Assembly (NCBI GenBank): GCA_021772845.1
Contig: JAJFLF010000148.1
Span: 1 to 15,280 of the forward strand
Origin: Mariprofundus sp.
GTDB taxonomy: Bacteria; Pseudomonadota; Zetaproteobacteria; Mariprofundales; Mariprofundaceae
Reading direction: 5' to 3'
Length of the DNA stretch: 15,280 nucleotides
Part shown: positions 1 through 7,407 of the stretch, piece after piece
Layout: each line of letters opens with the position of its first letter
How positions within the stretch are numbered: position 1 is the stretch's first letter
The notes under the pieces: generated by a model
Told to the model about the DNA's origin: nothing
Seen by the model: only the letters and a program-made list of their open reading frames with translations
The model's database searches: none
Position numbers and translations under genes: made by a program

Positions 1-26
1 TCGAGGCTTTCTCTACGCCGTCTCAT
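1..26 (-). CDS. Start of next operon gene (partial, cut by window edge)
   Basis: An ATG at 26-24 overlaps the TGA stop of the upstream VWA gene in the classic ATGA arrangement, and the frame stays open to the window edge. Only eight codons are visible, reading M-R-R-R-R-E-S-L. A run of arginines right after the start is common in ExbD/TolR-type proteins, where it precedes the single membrane span, so a second ExbD-like subunit is a reasonable guess. Too little is present to name a family. The overlap implies translational coupling to the gene before it. Confidence 0.5.
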
Positions 27-1087
27 GGCCAGCTCACTGCAGGGCTAATCAGTAGACCACCGGTTGCAGCAGTCCAACGCCAGTATTCTGGAGCCGCTTG
101 AGGGTCACCTTCAATGGGTAACAGAATGACATTGATTTTAGTGCCTCTGCCCGGCGCACTATCGGCAACCGTTTGCCTGAACAGTTTCACACGGCATGCA
201 CCGGAGATGTTATTGGACCGTCCCAACAGAGAGCCACAAGCTGCAAATGGATTCAAACTCGAATATCGAGACACACCATCAGTCGGCAGGCCATCTGTTA
301 GCAGATAGATATCCGTGGGTTTTAAGGCAGATGCTTTTTGTAAACCACGTTGTAAGTTGGTAGAGCCAGTTGGCACAAGTGTATCGAGAGCTTTATAGAC
401 TTTACCAATACTGCCGGCATCACGACTACTGAACCACCCCATACCACCCAGATCGTGGGCCTTCCTGTTAAATGCCACCACAGCGATCTGACTGGATTTA
501 GGCGCGCGTGCAAGCAACCAGCGCACCGTACGTTTTGTACGCAACCACTTCGGGCCCTTTTTCTTCTCCGCCTCTGAACTACTTTTGCGACGAATAATGT
601 TAATCAGCTTTTCATCTGTCATCGAAGCACTGCTATCGATAAGGAATACTATTTTCTTACCCTCGACCTTAAGCCCCATCACATAATTTTCTTCACCACC
701 CTGATCACTCTTCACCACATCATCTTGTTTTGCCCGGGGAGCATTTTTAATGGTGTTTTTAATGCTCGACATCTGCAACTGCTTTTGCGAGATGATATCG
801 CTCTTCTGCTCCAGCTCAGATTTCAGTGTGGTGATTTTGGCCTGCACTTTGGCAATTTCTGTAATTTCGGCCAAAGCGTCACTATTCAATTCGGAAATCG
901 ATTTCTTCAGACTGATATCCTGCTGTTCGATGCGTGCCAGATCAGCCTGCAAAAGCTCGGCTTCCGGAGAGTGTTTATCCACATCCTGTTTGACAAGAAT
1001 CAACACAAGAATAATCGCACCAAGACCTGAGGCCATGATATCCAGGAACGCGATATTAAACCCTTCGGTTTTACGGTGGCGTTTCAG
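23..1087 (-). CDS. ExbD/TolR-type membrane anchor fused to coiled coil and von Willebrand factor A domain
   Basis: Predicted 354 aa if translation starts at the CTG at 1087-1085. N-terminal basic residues precede a single span whose motif N-I-A-F-L-D (residues 11-16) matches the ExbD/TolR/MotB signature with its proton-carrying aspartate (D16). Residues ~38-115 are charged and heptad-like, a likely periplasmic coiled coil. The rest is a VWA domain with a complete metal-ion-dependent adhesion site: D-S-S-A-S at 151-155, T243 in T-G-S-T-N and D265 in L-L-T-D-G. The first ATG (1036) lies inside the span and would delete D16, so the start must be upstream; between the preceding TAG and that ATG there is no ATG, GTG or TTG. 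CTG at 1087 has AGAGG six bases upstream. Family knowledge: TolR/ExbD proteins couple ion flow through TolQ/ExbB to work in the periplasm. The VWA domain may bind a periplasmic partner. The exact start is uncertain. Confidence 0.8.
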   Translation of the reverse strand: MKRHRKTEGFNIAFLDIMASGLGAIILVLILVKQDVDKHSPEAELLQADLARIEQQDISLKKSISELNSDALAEITEIAKVQAKITTLKSELEQKSDIISQKQLQMSSIKNTIKNAPRAKQDDVVKSDQGGEENYVMGLKVEGKKIVFLIDSSASMTDEKLINIIRRKSSSEAEKKKGPKWLRTKRTVRWLLARAPKSSQIAVVAFNRKAHDLGGMGWFSSRDAGSIGKVYKALDTLVPTGSTNLQRGLQKASALKPTDIYLLTDGLPTDGVSRYSSLNPFAACGSLLGRSNNISGACRVKLFRQTVADSAPGRGTKINVILLPIEGDPQAAPEYWRWTAATGGLLISPAVSWP

Positions 1088-1096
1088 TTTGGGCCT

Positions 1097-1852
1097 CTAC
1101 TCGGAAATCCGTTTCAGGAGAAACTTCTCACAATAATCCTGGGTATCCACCACTAGCCCGTCCTGCAAACGCAACAACTGATGCAGCAAAAACATCAACA
1201 ATATACTGATCAGCAAAGCCACGAATGTTGAATTGAAAGCCAGGCCCAGACTATTGGTCATGCCGCTGATATCGCCGGCCAAAGCCTGATCAGCTTGAGC
1301 AAGCGCTCCACCAATTCCCCTTACCGTGCCTATAAAACCAATCGATGGAATAGCCCAGATCAGATAACGAATCATGGAGTTTTCAGATTCCTGTCGAATG
1401 GACAGCGCCTCAATGCTCGATTCCACGGCGTCTGATGTGTTTTGCACATCACTGGTAATCAGATAGCGCCGTAAGCTGGCCATTAAAGCGACCACCAGCG
1501 GCGTTGATTTTGTCTCCTCAGGCAACCGCTCCAGATTTGATAGAGCGCCGTTCAGGTCTGTTTCACCTTTCTCAGAATCTTCCAACAGGTCCACCGTGTA
1601 CAGATATCTGTCTTTGAGAATCGCTATGCACTTGCTTAAAATGAGATAACCCGCCCATAACATCAGGATAATGCATATCTCCTGCTCGTAATCTTTCATG
1701 ATCACCAGCATATCGCGTGGGGCGGACTGACCTGCCTCTTTGGCTGCCTGCATAATCAGCTCGGCTTGTGGCCTGACAAAACCGATATAAGCCAGATGGA
1801 CGGAGATCGCGCTAACTACGAGTGCAATCATACTTTTAATCATATCTGTCAT
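1097..1852 (-). CDS. MotA/TolQ/ExbB proton-channel family protein
   Basis: 251 aa inner-membrane protein. Hydrophobic segments lie near residues 5-25, 57-79, 161-184 and 204-227, with a cytoplasmic loop of about 80 residues between the second and third, the usual ExbB/MotA layout. The third span carries G-F-I-G-T-V-R-G-I (172-180), the family hallmark G-x-x-G-T-V-x-G, and the fourth has the conserved threonine region (A-F-N-S-T-F, 205-210). It should form the pentameric ion channel around the span of the next protein. The ATG directly follows the TAG of the 48-aa gene, so the two are probably coupled. Its own TAG is in the same frame as the downstream ExbD/VWA gene. No flagellar or TonB gene is nearby, so a dedicated motor for this operon is more likely than MotA or ExbB proper. 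Confidence 0.88.
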   Translation of the reverse strand: MTDMIKSMIALVVSAISVHLAYIGFVRPQAELIMQAAKEAGQSAPRDMLVIMKDYEQEICIILMLWAGYLILSKCIAILKDRYLYTVDLLEDSEKGETDLNGALSNLERLPEETKSTPLVVALMASLRRYLITSDVQNTSDAVESSIEALSIRQESENSMIRYLIWAIPSIGFIGTVRGIGGALAQADQALAGDISGMTNSLGLAFNSTFVALLISILLMFLLHQLLRLQDGLVVDTQDYCEKFLLKRISE

Positions 1853-1999
1853 CTAAATATCCACCGGAAAGCTTGCTGCTGAATTTAACTGAATGGACTG
1901 CATCGCTGCATGCGCTGCACCTGCAAGCAAACCAAACAGACCGATGCCAATCATGGCCATCATGATAAAACGTTTTCTGGATCGTCTATTTTCTACCAT
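1853..1999 (-). CDS. 48-aa micro-protein with signal peptide or single membrane span
   Basis: Small gene filling the gap between the PEGA/SUMF1 gene and the channel gene. Its ATG overlaps the end of the upstream gene by 14 bases, GGAGG sits five bases before it, and its TAG abuts the ATG of the channel gene. The product begins with a strongly basic stretch (M-V-E-N-R-R-S-R-K-R), continues with a glycine- and alanine-rich hydrophobic core (12-29) and reaches A-H-A at 29-31, a good signal peptidase I site. Cleavage would leave a 17-residue peptide; without cleavage it would be a one-span membrane protein with a short periplasmic tail. I recognise no family. Small one-span subunits often stabilise membrane complexes, which would suit its place beside the channel. 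The fit of both ends and the good ribosome site argue that it is real. Confidence 0.72.
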   Translation of the reverse strand: MVENRRSRKRFIMMAMIGIGLFGLLAGAAHAAMQSIQLNSAASFPVDI

Positions 2000-4058
2000 C
2001 ACTTCCTCCATACACATATTTCGCGACTCTAAAGCCTATATCATCACGACCATTTTTTTCGCCGGCTCGATAAGAAGCCCGCAGCTCTGTGATGTTACCC
2101 GAGCGCCAATTTGAACCTTTAACCGTGTGTGTATCACCCTGATTAGCACCCAGAGGATTCGTTTCCACACGTTGAGCAGCCGTCGGCATCAATGCATACA
2201 CATCATGAACCCACTCACTGACATTACCAGTCAAATCATGCAGTCCCATCTGTTCAGCTGGAAAACTGCCTACTGGAGCGACACCAGCAAAACCATCCGA
2301 ATAGTTCGGCACATAGTGGGCTGCTCTCCCGTTGGCATGTTCATCTGCAATATTACCGGCTTTGGGCGGAATGGTTGTCTCATCACCCCATGTGAATCTG
2401 CTCTGCTTGGCCTTAGATGCCTTTCTGGCCAACCACTCCCATTCAGCTTCAGTCGGCAACCTATAACCATCCGACATGATATTTGAGCCGCGCAGCTGGC
2501 CCCCACGAATATCATAAAAAGGCAACAGCTTCTCCTGCCTGCTCAGCCAATTGCAGTATTCGGCCGCATCAATCCAGCTTATTGAAGTGACGGGATTACC
2601 CCCTCCCCCCGGAGCCGATTTGAATCGTGCATATTGGGCACGTGAAACCTCATGCGTAGAAACATAGAAAGGCCGCGATAGTTTGATTGTTCTTAAAAAT
2701 TCATTGGCGCGCTGCCCTTTCTCAGAACGGGGGGCCCCCATCACAAACAGATCATCAGGCCTGAACTGTTTGAGCTCTATGCCAGCAGCGTTCGTCATCA
2801 TTGCCGGCGACTCAGCCAGCTTGGCCTCTCTTTGCGTACGCAACTTCACCTTGATCTGTTGTGCCGACTTACTACTGGGAACAATCATCTGTCGATACGA
2901 ACGATAAGATTTTTTATGCAGAATCAACTGATGTGGAACAGCCAAAAGCTTTATTTCAAGCGGTGTTCTGCCGACATCCTTGCCATCAATATTTACCACT
3001 GCAGAGGGTGAGGAGGTAAATCGAACCAGACCAAGTTCAGCTTTTAAATTGAACGACAGCTTCTTTTTCTCACCAGCCTTAACCGACACACGTTGCTGTT
3101 GTGAAAAATAACCATCTTTAAGATACATCAGTGTATGAGATCGTCCGGCTTTCACTATCAGATTTGCTGATGCTTTGACCGTTTTCCCATCCAGTAACAG
3201 CGTTCCACCAGCAGGTAGCAGTCGCACATCCAGGCGAGCATCCTTTTGCATTAAACGGTAATCGCGCTCAACGAGATCCTCTCTGTTGGTTATCTCAACA
3301 TGCTCGGTAATACTTTGATAGTCGCCATAAGAGATGGACAGCTCATATGCACCGCCCGGTTTCGATAATGACAGCGGTGAAACACCTGCAAGATCACCAT
3401 TGATATGAATCTGTGCACCGGCAGGCCTCGTTTTGATCTTGAATTGACCACTCACACTCTCTAGATCAACTTTAAGACGAAGTGTTTTACCCCGCTCCGG
3501 AGTGACTAGCAGATCCTTTTTGAGATAATAGGGACTATCTATTGCAACACTGTGTTGGCCGGCATCAACATCCTGTTTTAAAACTTGCGCCACAGCGGCC
3601 ATTTTTCCATCAATGAACCAGCGTGTTTTATCCGATGCAGGAGCTGTTGTGATGTGCAGTTCACCGGGCAGCTCCATCAGCTCAAGCCTCACTGTTCCAC
3701 CGATTTCTGAAGCCTTCAGTGTTTGACGTAAGGGTCTAAAACCAGAAGCGGACACTTCAATCACAGGATTCGCACTCCAGGAATAGACCTTCGTGCCAAC
3801 AGTTTTTCCAATGCCATCGAGCACGCGAATCAGTGCTGTCTCCTGCGCCTCTTCTGGCTGAACATCTATCTGGGTCGCATTAGAAAAAACAACCATCACC
3901 AGGGTACAGAACACACCCACAAACAGCCCTAAAGTGACCAGCATATACAATCGTCTTTGCCGCGATTTAGCGCGCAACAGTTCGGCAGTGATGCGATCTA
4001 CTGGATTGGACACCTCTTGGGCCGGTTGATGAGGGCGCGGTGATTCAGATGGGTTCAT
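1986..4058 (-). CDS. Membrane-anchored PEGA-repeat protein with C-terminal formylglycine-enzyme-like (SUMF1) domain
   Basis: 690 aa from the ATG at 4058; in-frame GTG (4061) and TTG (4067) are alternatives. A cytoplasmic tail of ~38 residues leads to one transmembrane segment (~38-58). The periplasmic part has several PEGA-like beta repeats (clearest at ~205-272, 274-340 and 343-408, e.g. N-I-D-G-K-D-V-G-R-T-P-L). The C-terminal ~255 residues form a SUMF1/FGE domain: F-Y-V-S-T-H-E-V, A-A-E-Y-C-N-W-L, Y-R-L-P-T-E-A-E-W-E, G-L-H-D-L-T-G-N-V-S-E-W-V and G-F-R. The paired C-terminal cysteines of true formylglycine-generating enzymes are missing; the only cysteine in the domain is C502. It is therefore probably structural or ligand-binding, as inferred for other cysteine-less members of this fold. 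It overlaps the genes on both sides by 14 bases, so expression is coupled to the helical-repeat and micro-protein genes. Confidence 0.9.
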   Translation of the reverse strand: MNPSESPRPHQPAQEVSNPVDRITAELLRAKSRQRRLYMLVTLGLFVGVFCTLVMVVFSNATQIDVQPEEAQETALIRVLDGIGKTVGTKVYSWSANPVIEVSASGFRPLRQTLKASEIGGTVRLELMELPGELHITTAPASDKTRWFIDGKMAAVAQVLKQDVDAGQHSVAIDSPYYLKKDLLVTPERGKTLRLKVDLESVSGQFKIKTRPAGAQIHINGDLAGVSPLSLSKPGGAYELSISYGDYQSITEHVEITNREDLVERDYRLMQKDARLDVRLLPAGGTLLLDGKTVKASANLIVKAGRSHTLMYLKDGYFSQQQRVSVKAGEKKKLSFNLKAELGLVRFTSSPSAVVNIDGKDVGRTPLEIKLLAVPHQLILHKKSYRSYRQMIVPSSKSAQQIKVKLRTQREAKLAESPAMMTNAAGIELKQFRPDDLFVMGAPRSEKGQRANEFLRTIKLSRPFYVSTHEVSRAQYARFKSAPGGGGNPVTSISWIDAAEYCNWLSRQEKLLPFYDIRGGQLRGSNIMSDGYRLPTEAEWEWLARKASKAKQSRFTWGDETTIPPKAGNIADEHANGRAAHYVPNYSDGFAGVAPVGSFPAEQMGLHDLTGNVSEWVHDVYALMPTAAQRVETNPLGANQGDTHTVKGSNWRSGNITELRASYRAGEKNGRDDIGFRVAKYVYGGSDGRK

Positions 4059-5511
4059 CACACACAACCTCTACCTTGAAGGAGGAGTGCCCAATCGGCA
4101 GACGAACCTGAACAAGCTTGGATTTATAACCTTTCCGGATCCCCTCAAAGGTATACTCTCCGGGTTTTAACTGAATCTCACGCCCGGGGGTCAGGCCTAC
4201 TTTTCCAACTCCGCGAACCAGTATGAAGGTTTTGTTATCCGATGTTACAAAAACGGGGATTTTCACATTTAACTTAGCAAGCAGCCCCTTTAATGCAGTG
4301 ATCTGCCTGCTTAATGATTGGCTGTATGATGCAAAAACACGCGCCTGAATCAGGGTATCCTGAGCTGCACTGTGTATATTCTGAGAGGAGAGCCTCTCTG
4401 ATCGATTAATATAATCTGCCATAGCAGCTTGTAGGCTCACCAGCTTTGTCGCTAGCTGCAATCCATCCCGAATGCTTTTATCTTCCGGGTGCCGTTGCAA
4501 CGCTCCCGTATAAACACGCTGCGCCTTTGACCACTCATCCTGAGCGATAGCCTGCTTGCCTGCTGCAATCGCCTGCTCCAGATCCACTGCAACCGATGCT
4601 TTGATAATCGCATCATTCAAGATCCGCAGTTCAGAGCGATTACCATACAAGACTTTTGCTTTATTATAATTGGAACGCGCCGATTTGATCTGCTTTTTAT
4701 TCAGGTTTAACAGAGCACGGTTAATCAGGTTTGAAAAACGTATCTCCTTCATCTGCTCAGACAACTGATCTCTTCGCTGCTCTAGCCCTTCTCGGCGAGG
4801 AGCAATCTCAAAAGCCTTGACCAGGGCTGCATATTCCTTCTGTCTGTTGTTTTCTATGCGCGCTATATCAGCCTGTTTCAGCAGTGCCAGCAGCTCAGGC
4901 AAAACCTCCAGCTGCTCCTCTATGGCAAGAGCCTCCGGATCGGTTTGTTTCAGCCTTAAGGCCTTCTGTATATGGAGTTTACCCTCATCATAATGATCCT
5001 GCTTTAAGGCCTCTTTGGCCATGGACAGTTCAGAAGAAAAGCGACTCTCCCGCTCTGTTAGAACGTGCTGCGCAAGCAGTTCTAAACGGGTTATTTTTTT
5101 AAGTGCAGAACTGTAATCAGCCATGCCAAAGGCCGCGATGACCTCTTGTTTAAGTGCACTCAGTTCAATCTCTTTTCCCGGGTTCCAGAGCTTCAGATTT
5201 GCTGCAGCAATCGCCGGCTCCAGCTCTTGTTCATATGCCTGCAATCGCGCCATCATCTGCTGCCGCAACTCTGATTGATTTGCATCTGATTGATTTTCTG
5301 AAGAACGATCTGCAACCGACTGATCCACAGAAGGCTGCTTCTGGGGAGTTGATTGCTGTAGAGGGGCAAGCTCAGATATTTTAGAATCAAAGTACGGCAT
5401 GACCATCATTACTGCGATAGCGAAAAACGCGACAACAACAAACATCAAAAGCATGCGTTTACTCTGTTTTGCACTGCTTTCGCTCGCTTGTTTTAACTTC
5501 TCCTCTAACAT
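4045..5511 (-). CDS. Membrane-anchored helical-repeat (TPR-like) protein with PEGA-like C-terminus
   Basis: 488 aa. A basic, charged N-terminal ~19 residues is followed by one hydrophobic span (20-40), giving an N-in topology with a large periplasmic domain. A linker rich in Q, S and D (~50-85) leads into ~300 residues of amphipathic helices with TPR-like spacing, for example alanine/leucine pairs around D-E-W-S-K-A-Q-R-V-Y. The last ~70 residues form a small beta domain with G-L-T-P-G-R and L-K-P-G-E-Y-T-F followed by K-G-Y, which is PEGA-like and echoes the next protein. This is likely a periplasmic scaffold that pairs with the PEGA/SUMF1 protein. It starts 14 bases after the upstream lipoprotein stop and ends 14 bases inside the next gene. 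Its ribosome site is weak (GAG only), so coupling is probable. No enzymatic motif is visible. Confidence 0.85.
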   Translation of the reverse strand: MLEEKLKQASESSAKQSKRMLLMFVVVAFFAIAVMMVMPYFDSKISELAPLQQSTPQKQPSVDQSVADRSSENQSDANQSELRQQMMARLQAYEQELEPAIAAANLKLWNPGKEIELSALKQEVIAAFGMADYSSALKKITRLELLAQHVLTERESRFSSELSMAKEALKQDHYDEGKLHIQKALRLKQTDPEALAIEEQLEVLPELLALLKQADIARIENNRQKEYAALVKAFEIAPRREGLEQRRDQLSEQMKEIRFSNLINRALLNLNKKQIKSARSNYNKAKVLYGNRSELRILNDAIIKASVAVDLEQAIAAGKQAIAQDEWSKAQRVYTGALQRHPEDKSIRDGLQLATKLVSLQAAMADYINRSERLSSQNIHSAAQDTLIQARVFASYSQSLSRQITALKGLLAKLNVKIPVFVTSDNKTFILVRGVGKVGLTPGREIQLKPGEYTFEGIRKGYKSKLVQVRLPIGHSSFKVEVVCDEPI

Positions 5512-5525
5512 ATCAACTCGTGAGT

Positions 5526-6767
5526 TTAGAGCTGAACATCAGGAGTAGCTTCCTGCTCAAAAATCGTTTTAAGAAAAACCCTCCATTCAGAAAACTGCTC
5601 TTTAGCACTACCAGTTAATTCGGCTGTTTTCTCTTCATGTTGAACAACCTGAGGCGCCATTTCACCCTCAATGGACTGGCCAAGTTCCTCTAACGCATCG
5701 CGGTGAAACTTCGACTCTTCATTCATTTTTACGCTATCACCCAGCATGCCCATGCCGACCTGCCCTGCAACGATAGCGCCTGTCGTACCGGCTACAGAGC
5801 CGCCTCTGGAGTTTGAACTGCCTCCGGCAATAGCCGATAAAACGCCCAGAGCAATCAAACCAACGCCTGCCGCTGCTTTACCGATCGCTTCCATTTTAGC
5901 CTCGTGAGCAGCCTGCAACTCTTCAAAGCTTTGTTTCTGCCACAACGCATAACTCTCATCCATCTTCTGACTAAACTGCTCATAATGAGGCTGCATACGA
6001 TCAGTAAACATCTGATCACGAACCCGGATTGCCTTCACTCGAGCTAACATGCTGTCGTTCTCATCCGGGTAGCCTACCAAGGTTATTTTTCCCCCCTTCT
6101 CCTGCATGTATGGGGCAAAAGCCTGTTCAGAAAAGTTGGCTCCAAAGCGCAAATCGGTAAGTGATTGTAACTGGCTTAATTGCTCAGTTTTATGATCATT
6201 AAGCTCTTCTACAATCTTCTCTGCAGCCTGTTTGAAAACAGGGGCATAAGCATCTTTACCCTTGTTTCTTATATTGCTGTAAAAGTCTGCCTCTACCTCA
6301 TGATCAAATGATTTATCTAGCCACTCTTTACCACTGATATCATAAACGTTGATATCAATATCAACGTCTTCACCATTAGATTCATTAATTTTTCCAACAA
6401 CATAGAGATCGCCTGTTGCCGAGCTATCCGGCATCACCCGCACCGCTCCGAATGCTCCGGTTTCTTCAAGTGCCAACTTCATTTTGTAGGCGAAACGTGA
6501 CGCTTCAGCCCGGCGCAACTCCGGCCAAATGCCAGCATCTTTATAATCTTCTGGATCATCTGGCAGGCCTGGATCGAAGATTGGTACAATAATATCAAGC
6601 TTAGCCTTTTCAATACCCGGCGCGGCCTCTTCAATCTCCTTTTTATCATACGATGAGGACACCGCTGGGCCAACCACGGGTTTCGCTGAGCCGCCACTAC
6701 CTACGGCACAACCGGTTAAAAACATAGTACCCGCGACAATCACTGAAATCGCTTTTCTAAAAAACAT
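5526..6767 (-). CDS. Lipoprotein with alpha/beta domain and glycine-rich segment, function unknown
   Basis: 413 aa from the ATG at 6767; GTG codons at 6770 and 6779 are in-frame alternatives. The N-terminus is a clear lipoprotein signal ending in F-L-T-G-C, with C20 as the lipidation site. Residues ~55-185 read as an alpha/beta domain (strands around L-D-I-I-V-P-I-F, G-D-L-Y-V-V-G-K-I and I-D-I-N-V-Y-D), loosely like the periplasmic nucleotide-free domain of CsgG/TolB-type lipoproteins, though I am not confident of homology. Residues ~296-346 are glycine/alanine-rich and hydrophobic, a glycine-zipper-like stretch that could insert in a membrane. Flanking regions are helical and charged. There is no +2 aspartate after the cysteine (the next residue is Ala), so outer-membrane sorting is expected. 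It is the second gene of the operon, starting 14 bases after the upstream stop. Confidence 0.8.
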   Translation of the reverse strand: MFFRKAISVIVAGTMFLTGCAVGSGGSAKPVVGPAVSSSYDKKEIEEAAPGIEKAKLDIIVPIFDPGLPDDPEDYKDAGIWPELRRAEASRFAYKMKLALEETGAFGAVRVMPDSSATGDLYVVGKINESNGEDVDIDINVYDISGKEWLDKSFDHEVEADFYSNIRNKGKDAYAPVFKQAAEKIVEELNDHKTEQLSQLQSLTDLRFGANFSEQAFAPYMQEKGGKITLVGYPDENDSMLARVKAIRVRDQMFTDRMQPHYEQFSQKMDESYALWQKQSFEELQAAHEAKMEAIGKAAAGVGLIALGVLSAIAGGSSNSRGGSVAGTTGAIVAGQVGMGMLGDSVKMNEESKFHRDALEELGQSIEGEMAPQVVQHEEKTAELTGSAKEQFSEWRVFLKTIFEQEATPDVQL

Positions 6768-6781
6768 CACTCCATTCACCT

Positions 6782-7375
6782 CTACCGCTTACCCACAACA
6801 GGTAAACCTTTGTACTTCCGATATTCATTCCATAGTTTTGCTTTGATCGCAGGGTCTGTTTCATTGATCGCTGCCTGACGAATTTGCTCTTCAAGCACAC
6901 TATCGTTATCTGCCGGCGGAATATCATCCGGAATTTTTCCACTACCCAAAGCAGGCTTAGTTTTAGCCTCTTCGTTCTGACCAGCCTCAACATCAACATT
7001 TTCATCAAGCTGGCTCTTGTTCTCACTCTCGGCGGCCGCACTATCAGTGCCTGACATCTCGGCACTGGCTGAGGATGACGCACCGTCACCACCTTCTATG
7101 CCACCATCCGCACCATTATCAGAGCTGGCGGAAGATGGTTGAAGCTGGGCATTCTGACAACGCTCATATTTATTCAAAGAGTTCGTTAAGGCCCTGTCCA
7201 TCAGCTCTATTCTTTCCTGCCTCGTCAAGCTTGAAGCATCATAATAATTGACCGCATTTTTGTCGCAATCATCGCTGGAAGCAACCCCGTCAGCAGCCTG
7301 GTTTTGCGCCAGACATCCCCCTGCACTGAACAGAACGCTCAATAAAACAAACAGATGTGCACATGCTTTCATCAT
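6782..7375 (-). CDS. Small acidic secreted protein or lipoprotein, first gene of the envelope operon
   Basis: 197 aa from the ATG at 7375 (the next codon is also ATG; a GTG at 7384 is in frame). The N-terminus is a signal peptide, M-M-K-A-C-A-H-L-F-V-L-L-S-V-L, ending in S-A-G-G-C. C21 is a possible lipidation site, but the -3 residue is alanine rather than leucine, so ordinary secretion is also possible. After a short helical section with two more cysteines comes a long low-complexity region rich in S, D, E, G and A (~80-150). The C-terminus is a compact helical motif containing D-P-A-I-K-A-K-L-W-N-E-Y-R-K-Y-K-G. I recognise no family. The disordered acidic linker and terminal helical motif suggest a tethered docking protein. 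It leads the operon and is followed after 14 bases by the next lipoprotein gene. Confidence 0.75.
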   Translation of the reverse strand: MMKACAHLFVLLSVLFSAGGCLAQNQAADGVASSDDCDKNAVNYYDASSLTRQERIELMDRALTNSLNKYERCQNAQLQPSSASSDNGADGGIEGGDGASSSASAEMSGTDSAAAESENKSQLDENVDVEAGQNEEAKTKPALGSGKIPDDIPPADNDSVLEEQIRQAAINETDPAIKAKLWNEYRKYKGLPVVGKR

Positions 7376-7407
7376 CCCAACCACTGCAATTCTCTATTGA
7401 TTTTCAT
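7372..7407 (-). CDS. Possible 11-codon upstream ORF or leader peptide
   Basis: ATG at 7407 follows AGAGG at a spacing of eight bases, better than the ribosome site of the operon's first gene. It encodes M-K-I-N-R-E-L-Q-W-L-G and ends in TGA overlapping the ATG at 7375 as ATGA. This could couple translation of the first lipoprotein to the leader. It could also be chance, since it is very short and there is no attenuator hairpin or run of codons for one amino acid. Confidence 0.3.
   Translation of the reverse strand: MKINRELQWLG

Noticed and set aside
725..1136. Plus-strand open frames opposite the ExbD/VWA gene
   Set aside because: They lack ribosome sites and recognisable features, and lie opposite a gene with clear VWA motifs.
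2590..2745. G-runs (G6, G5 and a GGGGG/CCCCCC palindrome) in the PEGA/SUMF1 gene as a phase-variation switch
   Set aside because: The tracts are short and interrupted, and the reading frame is intact; ordinary glycine, alanine and proline codons explain them.
4884..5384. Plus-strand open frames opposite the helical-repeat gene
   Set aside because: Shadow frames; proline- and alanine-rich composition follows from the opposite strand's codon pattern.
1..7407. Zorya-type anti-phage system
   Set aside because: A channel plus single-span partner is present, but the partner carries VWA rather than an OmpA-type peptidoglycan domain, and no helicase or nuclease gene is visible.
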